Under the pieces are notes generated by a model. The model was not told the DNA's origin and made no database searches. It was given only the letters and a program-made list of their open reading frames with translations. From Nectonema munidae (taxonomy: Eukaryota; Nematomorpha; Nectonematoida; Nectonematidae), in contig JAUIRK010000567.1 in the NCBI GenBank assembly GCA_030549495.1, positions 412,501 through 476,500 on the forward strand: 64,000 bases of DNA, written 5' to 3'. A program made the translations under genes and the position numbers. Positions 49,881 through 60,298 of the stretch are shown here, piece by piece. The number at the start of each line of letters is the position of its first letter. Position 1 is the first letter of the stretch.

Positions 49881-51180
49881 CACCAATTTAATTTATGGAT
49901 AAAGATTTTATTTTTTTGATACTTTCTTGTGCTCTAGTTTGCATTGACCTCTCGCCTAAACCCAACTCTTTTTGTTTATATTATTAAAAAATATCACTGA
50001 GAAACCATATAATTTTAGTTTTGTTCGATTTTCAATCAGATAGTAAAAGAAGAAAAGGAGTGATCTATTTAAAAACAATAAACCATTATTAGGATATTAA
50101 TACACAATGTGTTGAATCATCGAAACTGAATATATGAATAATTGTTAGAAGATTTCTTATCAAAGGCAATTGAATTTTAGTGAGTTACTTAACTTCTCTT
50201 TACTTAACACATGTGATGCCATCATTTCTATATTGAAACAAATTCTTAAGAATACATGATAATTGATCAATAACATAAAAATGTCGATGTTCAGAGTTTA
50301 CGAGACAACAAGTATTTATTAAAATGTTTCAACCTTACAGTTCGATGTATTGGCGGGTTGTCCACCTGTTTTTAAGTTATTTTGCGAAAAGAGGTTTTAA
50401 CTTTGTTTAGATTTTTGAAATTTGTAGAAACGAAGTTAAACTTTGTTGAAATCTTTGGAATTATTTAAGACAATATAAATATAAAATTTTGTCTGCAATA
50501 AATTTCCCACTTATTTTAGTCATAATTTTCATACCTAGGCAATCTAAAAGATTGTAAAAATTTCATTACGTCAAATATAATTGAATATATATAAAATATA
50601 TACAAATAAATCAATATATTGAATATTAAACTGTTCAAAAGTAGAATTATTTAGGTAAAATATCATTATGCAATATTTAAAGCATTGATTGGTGGAAGTG
50701 ATGCCCATCTTTACATTCTATTATATGTATGGCTGTTGATATCAATTTTATATGGTGAAGGGGTTTCTTAAAAAAATTAAAAAATAATTATTGATTAGTT
50801 AAATAATCTGAGATGTATAATTCCCATAATGACACATAGTGATAAGAAATCGAGATTTAGAAAAGAAGATGAACCATTATATATTTATACTTCTAGGCAA
50901 AAGCAAAATACGGCTTATTTGATTTTAAAGCAAAATCTTAGCTCGTACATACAATCGATTTGGATTTAATGATCAATTATTTATTATATCTTCTATATTT
51001 GAAATTAATTTACTTAAACAATTCGAACTGAATACATACATAAATACAACCTGTTTAAGTTTAATTAAAAAAATTAGCTAATCAATTTGTTCTGCTTATA
51101 CAAATATCATTGCTCATGGTTAGTGTCTTCAAACGGCTGAGTTGCCTTTGATGCTGACCTTCAAAAGTTCCTTCTTTCTA
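49881..51180. other. AT-rich stretch, one exact repeat copy
   Basis: No gene recognised. It contains the 81-bp repeat listed separately (50954-51034). Confidence 0.45.
50954..51034 (+). repeat. 81-bp exact direct repeat, copy A
   Basis: By eye, ATCGATTTGGATTTAATG through TTCGAACTGAATA is identical to 56643-56723. Flanks differ at once on both sides. Confidence 0.95.
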
Positions 51181-51296
51181 GTTTTTTTCCCTTTGGCTCT
51201 TCGACTACACTCATGAAAGTTTCTTCCAAATTTCACTTTTCAATTAATTTTAATTAGTCGTACTTTTGCAAATTAAGTTATTATTATTATTATTAT
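51181..51296 (+). mobile_element. LINE-type 3' tail (second copy)
   Basis: It matches the two split parts of 9250-9515 and is uninterrupted here: CCCTTTGGCTCTTCGACTAC, ACTCATGAAAGTTTCTTCC, TTTTAATTAGTCG, TTTTGCAAATTAAG and an ATT repeat. It shows what the 9-kb copy looked like before its insertion. Confidence 0.65.
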
Positions 51297-53106
51297 ATAC
51301 ATATAATGGCGTTGTTTATTTATAGAAATGTGAAATTATAATTACTTTAAACTCACATCCAATGCACATATACTCGAAGAAAATGAGACAGCTGTTTCAA
51401 TCAACCAATGCTCATTTGAGATAACCAGAACAGATTCCAAACTTTATAATCGAAAGCTATCTTTAAATATGATAAGATAAAATTTGTCTTCTCCAACACG
51501 TTATAAGAACTCAAAAATGTCATAATTTCAAATATAAAGAAACAGCATATTTTGTTTACCAACTTATTTAAATTGTTAAATTCTGAAAAATAGAATTTAT
51601 TTAACAGTTTTTTTTTAATTTCCTAATCCTACACCATCTAGATTTTCCAGAGATTCGATAAAAACTCCTACTGGAATAGAATATGTTAGTGAAAGTAAAT
51701 ATATTTCTGATTTTTAAGATATGATTTAAATCGATTTGAATCACTGAGATTTAAATGTCACATTTCGTAAAGCAACTCGACAGATTTTTCATTTAAATCC
51801 TAAATCCACATTTCTCTAACACTTGGATGAACTCATCGGTATAATTTTTATCAGTAGTTCTGTTTAATTTCATGTATAATGGCATAATATTTGTATGAAC
51901 AATGACTCTTTTGAACATGATATATCCTTTAAATTCTTTATATATAATGCTGAAAGGTAATACTTACTGAAAAATATATTTTTTAAAATTTTCATTCAAA
52001 ACATTTTTACTTATGATTCCACCATAACAATTGGCAGTTTAGAGAGCTCCCCCTCCTCTAACTTTTGCATGCCCATTTGTAATTTTCAATTTTTTAAGCA
52101 CTGTCATCACATTGCTTAAAATAATCTCTATACTAGTAAAAAAACTCATCTTGATTTTCCGCGTGCAAAATTGACTTTGACAATTTGCACAAAATCTTGA
52201 AAAATTTAACAAAAATTACTTTTTAAATGAAAAATGTGAGAACATTTTTTTGTGTTCTAATTCAAAATTCAAGGAAGTATATGTCATCTCTTTTATCTGC
52301 ATCACATATCTTTCCACCATATGCAAATATATGCAGATTATATGCGTTTGGCATTTTCTTCTTCTATATACATTTGTTAAGCGTTCTGCATACTCCTCTA
52401 TTTCAAAATGCTCGGATTCTTCAAGGTAAAGTTTTTCAGCAATAGCAGCGGAGTCCATGTTTCATTTCGCAAAGTGGAATTAAGCTTAGATGATTTTTTG
52501 CATTAAAATTGATTCCCATATTTTATAAAGGTCTATTTGAGAACAAGCGCGACACCAATTTCCTAAGAAATGAAAAGTCTCTGCATACACCTACCACTTG
52601 TGCTGAACTTATCCTTCTAGAAAATTTAAAGCCATACTCCCTCAAAAATTTAGAGGAGTAACGCAGTTTGCTGCCTACAAATTTTGGACTTTTTGAAGAG
52701 ATGGCTGTGGTGAATATCGTTTTCAAAGATGAACTTTGTCGTTTTTCAATGTTGCAGACAACATTTCTTTTCCAAATGATTATAATAAGTTTTTGAAATG
52801 GTATATGCAGCTTTGAAGCAAAATAGACTGAATTTTACTAATCTAAATTTTTGACAATAATAAATTGTGTAGATAGATTAATTAATAGATTAATTATTTA
52901 GTTAATTAATTTTGTACACTTTTGACTTTCTCATACATCTCTTTTTTTATGTATAAAATATTTAGATTATAATTTAAATTTACATTGAAATAAAAAGTTT
53001 CAATACGATTTGTAGCCACGATGGATACCAAATAATTAGCCGAATAAACTTCGAACAGAGAAAATTTATAATGACCGGACTAACTACAAGTAACGAAACT
53101 TTTTAG
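51297..53106. other. AT-rich stretch, nothing recognised
   Basis: No supported gene. Short overlapping frames at 52216-52726 have no recognisable similarity. Confidence 0.4.
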
Positions 53107-53137
53107 AAGTTCTAAATTATATCTTCTTCTTCATCAT

Positions 53138-55024
53138 CTACACCTTATCCCCTAGTTGGGGGTCGGTGGCTTTGATCCTTTCTCTCCACAATTTTCTGTT
53201 GAATGCATCTTTTTCATCTAGCCCAAGCTCCTGGAGTTTTTCTTTTAGCCCATCTTTCCATCTTTTTCGCTGTCTTCCTCTGCTTCTTTTGCCATCCACT
53301 CCTTTTTCCATCACTTGACGTACTGGATCCTCTTCTTTCTTCCTTAAAATATGTCCGTACCATCGCAACTTACTTCGCTCTGTTACCGCCAACACGCTTA
53401 CCTCAACTCCTGTCCTTCTTCTAATTACTTCATTTCTTATTTTGTCTTTCAGAGTTTTTCCCAGTATCATTCTCAGCATCTTCATTTCTGTGGTCAACAA
53501 TCTCTTCTCTTCTTTCTTTTTGAGACTCCAGCATTCACACCCATAGGACATTACAGGTCTAACCATTGTGGTATAAATTTTTGCTTTTAACTTCATCGGC
53601 ATTGCTTTATCACATAGTACGGTTTTCACTTCTTTCCATTTCAACCAGCTCGCATTTATTCTTGATTGTATATCCCTTTCATAGCTTCCATTACACATAA
53701 CTTGCGCTCCCAAATATTTAAAATAATTCACCTGCTTCAGTTTGTTTCCATGTCTATCTTCCACATTCACTTTGATATCCTCATTCTTGCTACACATCAT
53801 TGTTCCTGTTTTTCTAGCATTCATCTTTAATCCAAACTTTTCTAAACTTTCTTGCCATTTTATCAGTCTCTTCTGTAGCTCCGCTTCGCTATCCGCTAAT
53901 ATTGCCAAGTCATCTGCGAATAAAATGTCCCATACTTCTTCTTTCCTTAAATGCTTTGAAAGCTCATCGATAACCAGCGCAAACAATAATGGACTTAATG
54001 CTGAACCTTGATGTAAACCTATTTTTACTTCAAATTCCCTTGACAATCCTTCGGTCGTTTTGATGCATGTCTTTGAGTTTTTATACATTTCTTTGATTAA
54101 TCTCACTAATTTTTCTGATACTCCCTTTCTACGCAAACACCAAAAAACTACTTTTCTGGGAACAGTATCATAAGCTTTTTCTAAATCTACAAAACCACAA
54201 AAAACTGATTGATTGCCTTCAATCTTCTTTTCTATTATTTGCTTCGTAATGAAAATCGCATCTATTGCACTCTTTACAGGCATGAAACCAAGCTGTTTTT
54301 TGTCTATCTTAATCACCGATCTAATTCGTTTATCTATGATTCTCTCTAAAATGTTCAGTCCGTGTTCTAGTAGCTTCACTCCCTTATATCTGCCACATTG
54401 CAAGATATCTCCTTTCTTCTTCCAAATAGGCACTAACACACTTTTTCTCCAATCCTCCGGTATTTTTTCCTCTGACCATATCTTCTTCAGCAATTTCACT
54501 GTCCATGTTATGATTTCACGTCCTCCTGCTTTAATCATATCGCTGCTAACTTCACTTAATCCTGGTGCTTTGAAATTCTTCATATTTTGTATTTGTTCCA
54601 AAATTTCATCTTCATCAATTTCCTTTTCTGGGCCTTCAACCTTCAAAGCTTTCTCTAGATCATCCTTTTTATTTTCTTTATTCATAAGTTCTTCAAAATA
54701 TTCTGCCCATCTATTCTTAACTCCTTCAGCACTAAATATTATTTTTCCCTCTTCATCCTTAATAATATTCACTTTTCTAATTTCTTGAGTTTCTTTCTGT
54801 TTTGTTTTTGCAATTTTGTATATCTGATTTACCCCTTCTTTTGTATTCAAGTCCTTATAAAGTTTTTGGCTTTCTTTAAATTTCGCACTCGCGACACACT
54901 TTTTTGCTTCTCTTTTCTTTACTCCATAAAACTCCTTGTCTTCTATCGATTTTGATTTTTTCCATTTTTTGTAAGCCGCTTTTTCTCTTTCAGTACCTTT
55001 CTTAATTCTTCTTTCCACCACCAT
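53138..55024 (-). CDS. RTE element reverse transcriptase frame
   Basis: A 628-codon frame. The true family pattern begins at about residue 16 (AAYKKWKKSKS); the first residues come from reading the endonuclease end out of frame. RT motifs are LVPIWKKKGD (197-206), FVDLEKAYDTVPR (278-290), GLHQGSALSPLLF (336-348), the catalytic FADD (369-372) and FKYLG (435-439). The C-terminal region has VMSYGCECWSLKKKEEKRL and LRWYGHILRK, both typical of the RTE group. No stop interrupts it. In an intact element, endonuclease and RT form one polyprotein. Here they overlap by 82 bases in different frames because of a single-base change at about 54975-54985. Confidence 0.93.
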   Translation of the reverse strand: MVVERRIKKGTEREKAAYKKWKKSKSIEDKEFYGVKKREAKKCVASAKFKESQKLYKDLNTKEGVNQIYKIAKTKQKETQEIRKVNIIKDEEGKIIFSAEGVKNRWAEYFEELMNKENKKDDLEKALKVEGPEKEIDEDEILEQIQNMKNFKAPGLSEVSSDMIKAGGREIITWTVKLLKKIWSEEKIPEDWRKSVLVPIWKKKGDILQCGRYKGVKLLEHGLNILERIIDKRIRSVIKIDKKQLGFMPVKSAIDAIFITKQIIEKKIEGNQSVFCGFVDLEKAYDTVPRKVVFWCLRRKGVSEKLVRLIKEMYKNSKTCIKTTEGLSREFEVKIGLHQGSALSPLLFALVIDELSKHLRKEEVWDILFADDLAILADSEAELQKRLIKWQESLEKFGLKMNARKTGTMMCSKNEDIKVNVEDRHGNKLKQVNYFKYLGAQVMCNGSYERDIQSRINASWLKWKEVKTVLCDKAMPMKLKAKIYTTMVRPVMSYGCECWSLKKKEEKRLLTTEMKMLRMILGKTLKDKIRNEVIRRRTGVEVSVLAVTERSKLRWYGHILRKKEEDPVRQVMEKGVDGKRSRGRQRKRWKDGLKEKLQELGLDEKDAFNRKLWRERIKATDPQLGDKV

Positions 55025-55950
55025 GTTTCCTTTCGTTTACTTCTTTCAGCCTTAATTCGTCCTAAGACTACTTCGCTCACTGAAATTAAATTCGTCTTTA
55101 TTTTTCTCCACATTTCCTCCACATCATCTCTCATTTTTATATTTGCACTCACCTTTTTTATAGCCTTTTTAAATTCCTCCTTTGTTTCAATTTCTTTCAA
55201 TTTCCACATCTTTAATTTATTTTCTTTTTTTACGTATTCTTTATATGTCTTGTTTTTATACCGGTCTAGCACAACTAATTTGTGTTGGCTCACAATTTCG
55301 CTTCCTGGTATAGCTTTACAATCCTTCAAATTTTTCACATCCTTCTGTCTCACCAAAATAAAATCCATTTGGCTTTTTTTGTCTCCACTTGTATAGGTAA
55401 TCAAATGATCTCTCTTCTTTCTATACATTGTATTGCAGACAGTTAGTTCATTTCTTTCCCTAAAATCTGGAATCTTTTCGCCCTCTTCATTTCTTTTTCC
55501 GTATCCATAACCTCCATGCACTCGTTTAAAATCGTCACAATTTTCTCCAACGTGTCCATTCAAATCCCCTCCCACTAACAATACTTCATCATCTTTAACT
55601 TGCTCAATCATTTCTTCTAATCTACCCCTAAAGTCTTCTTTTTCCTCTTCTTTGCATCCGTTTTGTGGTGCGTATGCCGATATAAGGTTAACTAATCCAT
55701 TCCTTTCAGCTAGTTTGACCCGAATTAGTCTATCTCCTTCTCTTCTCACTTCCACTACTTTATTCTTGCACCTGTGCGAACATATGATACCTACTCCATT
55801 CTTTTTATTTGCGCTTCCACTATAAAATAACTTGTAGCCTTCCCCTATTTCCTTTGCTGCATTTCCTCCCCATCTTGTTTCCTGTACACACATTACTTCA
55901 ATACTTCTCTTCTTCATTTCTTCTATCAATTCAAAGGACTTGCCCGTCAT
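54943..55950 (-). CDS. RTE element endonuclease frame (APE type)
   Basis: A 335-codon frame encodes an apurinic-type endonuclease that nicks target DNA for target-primed reverse transcription. Visible catalytic blocks are VQETRW (residues 22-27, Glu24), GGDLNGHVG (127-135), SQMDFILVR (193-201) and SQHKLVV (221-227, His223). The natural start lies upstream: the preceding minus-strand frame reads AAYVKKNVGKTCGRREKDWR and then FATWSVGG, which belongs to the same domain but is out of frame by one base. After KETWWWKEELRKVLKEKK the frame leaves the family pattern, because the continuation (AAYKKWKKS) lies in the RT frame. The product would be a truncated protein. Confidence 0.9.
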   Translation of the reverse strand: MTGKSFELIEEMKKRSIEVMCVQETRWGGNAAKEIGEGYKLFYSGSANKKNGVGIICSHRCKNKVVEVRREGDRLIRVKLAERNGLVNLISAYAPQNGCKEEEKEDFRGRLEEMIEQVKDDEVLLVGGDLNGHVGENCDDFKRVHGGYGYGKRNEEGEKIPDFRERNELTVCNTMYRKKRDHLITYTSGDKKSQMDFILVRQKDVKNLKDCKAIPGSEIVSQHKLVVLDRYKNKTYKEYVKKENKLKMWKLKEIETKEEFKKAIKKVSANIKMRDDVEEMWRKIKTNLISVSEVVLGRIKAERSKRKETWWWKEELRKVLKEKKRLTKNGKNQNR

Positions 55951-56501
55951 CTCCTCCTACACTCCACGTCGCAAACCTCCAGTCTTTCTCTCTTCTTCCA
56001 CAGGTTTTTCCAACATTCTTTTTGACGTAGGCAGCTGGACACGCCCACGGAGTACTTTGAGCTGTACCCCGCTCTATGTTTTTTTTTATGGATCATCGCA
56101 TTGTTTGAAAAAGAGCTTTTTTTTTACATCCGGATGCCCTTCCTGGCGCCAACCATTTTGTTTTGAGGCTTGGAAACCTTTAGCCTTTGCTTTGACTTAA
56201 GCTTCAAACCCCAAGGCAGGGGCAATTTGAAATCAGAGTTTTTTTCTCCTAGAACATTTGCCTTACAGGGCTAACGAGCATGCTCTACCCGAAGCTTCAG
56301 GTTAAAGCGCCTGTCACTCGCTTACGCCTTTAGATCATTTAGTTAAAACGACCTCGCCACGTGAAGGCAGACCTAGAGACTTACTTTTCAGAGGCTGTAA
56401 GAGACGCATGTGTCATATGACGTATTTTTTAGAGAATAAGAGCTCAACCTCATTCTCCACCTCGACATAAACAGTCATTGAGATCAAGTTCTAAATTATA
56501 T

Positions 56502-57340
56502 AAAGGAAGACAAATGGTGTTGCGGGAAAATAAGCGATTTAAATCAACTATTGACAAATAGAAGAAGATTGAAATGAAAATTTAATTATTTTTTCTTGAA
56601 AATTATTAGTTCCAGTTTTTCTAAATATAAAATTTTAATTTTATCGATTTGGATTTAATGATCAATTATTTATTATATCTTCTATATTTGAAATTAATTT
56701 ACTTAAACAATTCGAACTGAATAATTCTTCCATTTTCTGTATAATTTATACTTATTTTTTTTAGTTGTGAAATTTGTGCCAAAGGATTTTACTTCTACAA
56801 CTTTGGGGATTACACGCCAAGAAATCTACACCTAAACGAGTGGATCAAAATCTTAAATTTCGAAGACAAGCTATCTGAAATTAAGAATTGAAATGTAAGA
56901 ATTTTTCATTTTAATTTTTCGAATATTTATTCCTCATACAACTAATTATTTTTTTTTAATTTTTTTTTCTTTTGTCTCGTATAGTCTAATTAGTTTATTC
57001 AAAATAAGCTTAAACAATTCAATGACTGTTTATAATCAAAAACAAAACAAATTAAAACTAAATGTGCTAAAATAGGGATAGATACGCAAAACATTCAAAC
57101 ATGGATTATATAGAGGATGATGGACCAAAATAAGCCAATAAAGCAATAAATAATAATATTTAAGCCATATAATCTACGAAAAATTTTAAAGCACATTAAA
57201 CAGAAAACTTACCTATATAATTGTGCAATTAACATTAGTTTCATATCGACTTGAAAATGTGCAGTTTATATATGTAAATTTTATTATTATGAGATTCACA
57301 TCTAATTAAATACTATTCAAATTAATTAGCATGAAGTAGA
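56502..57340. other. AT-rich stretch with one exact repeat copy
   Basis: No gene recognised. It holds the second 81-bp repeat copy (56643-56723). Confidence 0.45.
56643..56723 (+). repeat. 81-bp exact direct repeat, copy B
   Basis: Identical to 50954-51034. It lies 158 bp beyond the 5' end of the RTE element. Confidence 0.95.
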
Positions 57341-57454
57341 TGTAAAGGAATCTTAGGCCGCTTGTATCAAACTACGAGGAAAGTAGGCTTGATGCCGGAT
57401 CGAACCCAAGACCTTGAGTTATCGAAACCCAGCATCTTACCCACTTTACTCAAG
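57341..57454 (-). mobile_element. tRNA-derived SINE copy 5, internally deleted
   Basis: On minus: GCTTGAGTAAAGTGGGTAAG, then GGGTTTCGATAACTCAAGG, the B box GGGTTCGATCC and GGCATCAAGCCTACTTTCC, then a short tail CCTTTACATC. The conserved CAATTGTGCCTTCTCG body segment is missing. Confidence 0.82.
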
Positions 57455-58020
57455 CATAAAACAAATATTTCAAATCATTTCTTTTCCATTCACTATACAT
57501 ATTTTAATGAGATTTCGTTCACAAAATTGTTTCAAAAGAGCGTCCATTTCATGTATTTATACTATTTGACTAACTGAGCTAGAATTTCTTTCCTTGGCTC
57601 CACCAGTAGCTATGATGCAAAAATCGTTATATGCTTCATTATTATTAAAGACAGTTTAGTCTGAACTTATCCCCTATACCATACACTTTATATCAATGTT
57701 AGCTAAAATGAAGCAAGATCACACCCACACTCCTCTACAAAAATCCTCTACTTGATTGGTTAGATAATTGCTTTTGTTTTAAAGGAATTTAGATTAATTA
57801 GTTGACCTAGTTATTTTGGTTTTTAGTTTCTATTTAAATAACGCTAAAAATATTGTATTTCTTCGCATTTTAAAGCTAAGAGAAATGTTGGCGAGGATAA
57901 TTGTTCTGGAGTGAAATGTCTTTCAGCTAATTGTTCTATCATCAATGAAATCAAAGAATTGTATGATTTGAATGAAGTGTGATTCATTGGTTTGATTGGT
58001 TAATCATAGTATCCAGCAAC
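57455..58020. other. Spacer, nothing recognised
   Basis: AT-rich; no gene or repeat boundary seen. Confidence 0.4.
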
Positions 58021-58156
58021 TTTTTTTTTTTTTTAATTATTAAGTATTGTTTGTGACGTTAGCACCCATCCTTTTGGATATCGTGACTCGTCCGAAATGC
58101 GGAGTCCAGCTCAACCTTGACTTTCCATCCGACTAAACGCCCGCCGCCCCTGCATA
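58021..58156 (-). other. Retroposon-like segment with poly-A tail
   Basis: On minus, a GC-richer block starting near GGCGGCGGGCGTTTAGTCGG is followed by TTGAGCTGGACTCCGC, GGACGAGTCACGATATCC, AAAAGGATGGGTGC, TAACGTCAC and a run of 14 A. The composition contrast and the A-tail suggest a retroposed RNA or the 3' end of a poly-A retroposon. GACTC/GAGTC and ATCC/GGAT stems are possible. The family is not recognised, and no target duplication was found. Confidence 0.4.
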
Positions 58157-58276
58157 ACTATATCTTGATATATATATATATATAAAATTTTACAAGAATG
58201 CATGTTACAAATATATAAATACAGACGAGTGAACGATACAATCCTAACGCCAACGCTCCCAATTTGGGAAACAATC

Positions 58277-58414
58277 TTAACCCATTTAAGACCAAGCAAA
58301 GCAGACGATATCTAAAAAAACGCAGACGATTTATATTCAAAGTCATTGAAAAATGCAGACGAAGATGAAATTACTTATGTTCCAAAATAGGAACATTGGT
58401 CGTAAATGGGTTAA
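58277..58414 (+). mobile_element. TTAA-type MITE, copy 4
   Basis: TTAA flanks both ends. The termini CCCATTTAAGACCAA and TTGGTCGTAAATGGG are near-perfect inverted repeats. The interior has AAAGCAGACGATATCT, CGCAGACGATTTATATTC and GCAGACGAAGATGAAATTAC. It is the best-preserved copy in the window. Confidence 0.92.
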
Positions 58415-58617
58415 CTTGATTATTACTAACCAGGTTAGAATCGGGTCGCCAGAGCACTACCTAACAGTAAAAACCTTTGAATCCTTCAGAGGAAGAAAAC
58501 CCGGATAAGAAACCGAATAGCCTAATAACCAAGTTCTGGCTTCCTTCTTTAAAATCCGTTCCATTGATAAATTGCATTAGCATAGTCTAAAGCGAAATAA
58601 GGCGAAGTTAACCCATT

Positions 58618-58746
58618 TAAGACCAAGCAAAGCAGACGACATCTAAAAAAAACGCAGACGATTTATATTCAAAGTCATTGAAAAAAGCAGGCGAAGATGA
58701 AATTACTTATGTTCCAAAATAGAAACATTGGTGGTAAATGGGTTAA
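58618..58746 (+). mobile_element. TTAA-type MITE, copy 5
   Basis: Same family and orientation as copy 4, 200 bp away. The termini CCCATTTAAGACCAA and TTGGTGGTAAATGGG are flanked by TTAA. It differs from copy 4 by only a few substitutions, so the two insertions are probably close in age. Confidence 0.92.
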
Positions 58747-59076
58747 AGTGGAAAAAGAGGAACTAAAAACAGGAACTTAAAACAGTTAAAAAAAATTTTA
58801 ACTAAAAGTAAAATTTTCCATATATTGGGAAGAGCGGATTCATAAAGTAGATAGCATTCCTATATGTGATTTGCATTTGTTTACTTCTTTGTATAAAACT
58901 TTTATGATTCTTTTTATTTATAATAAAGCATCTTCTTTTTCTTCTTGCAATTAAGTGTTATTAATACTGCGCTATCAACTGATAAATTGAAATTGCTTTT
59001 TCTGTTTCTGAATGAAACCTTTTTAAAAACTTTTTCTCTTTTAAAATACACATCAGGGGTGTGGCAAAGTTATGAG
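58747..59076. other. Spacer with a possible older hAT terminus
   Basis: Mostly AT-rich. CAGGGGTGTGGCAAAG at 59054-59069 looks like a hAT-type terminus just outside the next element, but no partner was found. A TTC-rich run follows AATAAAGC near 58920-58945, similar to LINE tails. Confidence 0.35.
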
Positions 59077-60290
59077 CAGGGCGAAGAAAAATTGACCCAA
59101 AAAATTGGAAAAAATTGACTTTTACTCAGAGAAAAAATTGACTTTATTGACTTTTTAAAATTTCATTGAATTGAACAACTATGAACACTTTAGAGGAAGT
59201 ATTGAAAATTATTTCAAAGAATGCATGACTTTGTAATAAAACATATAATTAATGACATTTTATGATTTAAAATTCGATCATTTTCTAGTAGTTTTTTCAG
59301 TTTAGAAAAAGATCTTTCTACTTCTAAAGTTAAAACTTGACAATTTTGTAATTTGAGATAAGTACTGCGAGAGATTTAAGAGTTTTCCATATTCATGATT
59401 TTATTGTTTCATTTTATTTGAATCTATTTTAAAGATAACTTTTAACGCCACATTCGTCTTAAATGAAATGTTGAAGAAACAAGTAAAGGCATCTTCGACT
59501 GAAAAGTCTCTGTTGACTTTTTCCGACTAAATCAATCAATTGTGAATATTCTCTAATTATTGTTAGCAAGTTTTGACACAGATTTCCTTCTTTTTTTTTA
59601 AACAATTTCTTGATATTTGGCAATAAAATTCCATCATCTTTATCATTAATTTATTCACTGCTGGAAGATTTTAATGAAAATATTTTGCTGCTTGCAACCA
59701 ATTTGTCAATTTCGTTACAAATGGAACTGGAGTGTTGCCGATAGGTTTGAAAAGAGAACGTCTTTTTCTATTACTAATTTTGAATGATTTAATGCCGGTA
59801 ATCTACAATTTTGCGGGATAACTTAACTTTTAAGGTAAACTTGTGTAAAAGATGTGAAAAACATGAAATGATAAAAAAGTTTGGGAATAAAATTCAATAA
59901 CTTCTGCAGCGGATATATCCTGTGTAAGCGCGTTCGTCAACAAAAAAAATTTGTTTTACAAAAAACTTCTTTATGTTTAACCTAAGTCAGGCAAACTTTA
60001 CAGTAAAACCTTTTATTAGATGAAAAAAGCCCAACTATTGTGGAAGTCTTGAGATAAAGAAGAAATCTTGTATGTATCGCTTATAACAATTTTAGGCACA
60101 TTGATTGAATCAAAAAGTGTTAAATATAAAAATTGACTTTATTAACCTAAACTCGAAAAATTGACTTTGATTGACTTAAAAATTTGAAATTAGTTCAAAA
60201 ATTTTTTAGACTAAACAAGTAAAGATCTTCTTGAAAGAGTTTTTGCTAAACGGAAATAAAAGTTGACTTTATTGACTTTTACTCGCCCTG
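59077..60290 (-). mobile_element. 1.2-kb hAT element with 8-bp target duplication
   Basis: The ends are CAGGGCGAAG (59077) and CTCGCCCTG (to 60290), inverted. The element is flanked by GTTATGAG at 59069-59076 and 60291-60298. TTGACTTTATTGACTTTT-type subterminal motifs occur near both ends. A hAT dimerisation-domain remnant lies near the left end on minus. At 1214 bp it is far shorter than autonomous hATs (2.5-4 kb), so it is an internally deleted copy. Confidence 0.93.
59272..59340 (-). pseudogene. hAT transposase C-terminal (hATC) remnant
   Basis: One minus frame reads QVLTLEVERSFSKLKKLLEN, matching the hATC dimerisation signature (E-R-x-F-S-x-L-K). Upstream in minus, at about 59470-59560, LIDLVGKSQQRLFSRRC may be further transposase. 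The surrounding frames are full of stops. The rest of the transposase is missing. Confidence 0.75.
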
Positions 60291-60298
60291 GTTATGAG

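Larger units (their letters stand above)
53123..56485 (-). mobile_element. Near-complete RTE-clade LINE with 16-bp target duplication
   Basis: The element is 3363 bp. It is flanked by AAGTTCTAAATTATAT at 53107-53122 and 56486-56501. On minus, the 5' part (56485-about 56041) carries GGCGCCAGGAAGGGCATCCG, a motif common near the start of RTE/BovB-type elements. An endonuclease frame and an RT frame follow. The 3' end is a short GATGATGAAGAAGAAG tail, typical of RTE elements, which lack poly-A. Two single-base frame changes are visible. One lies just upstream of the endonuclease ATG, where FATWSVGG leads into MTGKS out of frame. The other is at the endonuclease/RT junction. The long target duplication and long intact frames imply a recent insertion. 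Confidence 0.95.

Noticed and set aside
53203-56200. Plus-strand frames over the RTE element, including one of 191 codons
   Set aside because: They lie antisense to the endonuclease and RT frames and have no similarity of their own.
58060-58120. Hammerhead ribozyme (CCGAAAT near GTCC words)
   Set aside because: The essential CUGANGA core is absent on both strands, so the GAAA and GTCC words alone are not enough.
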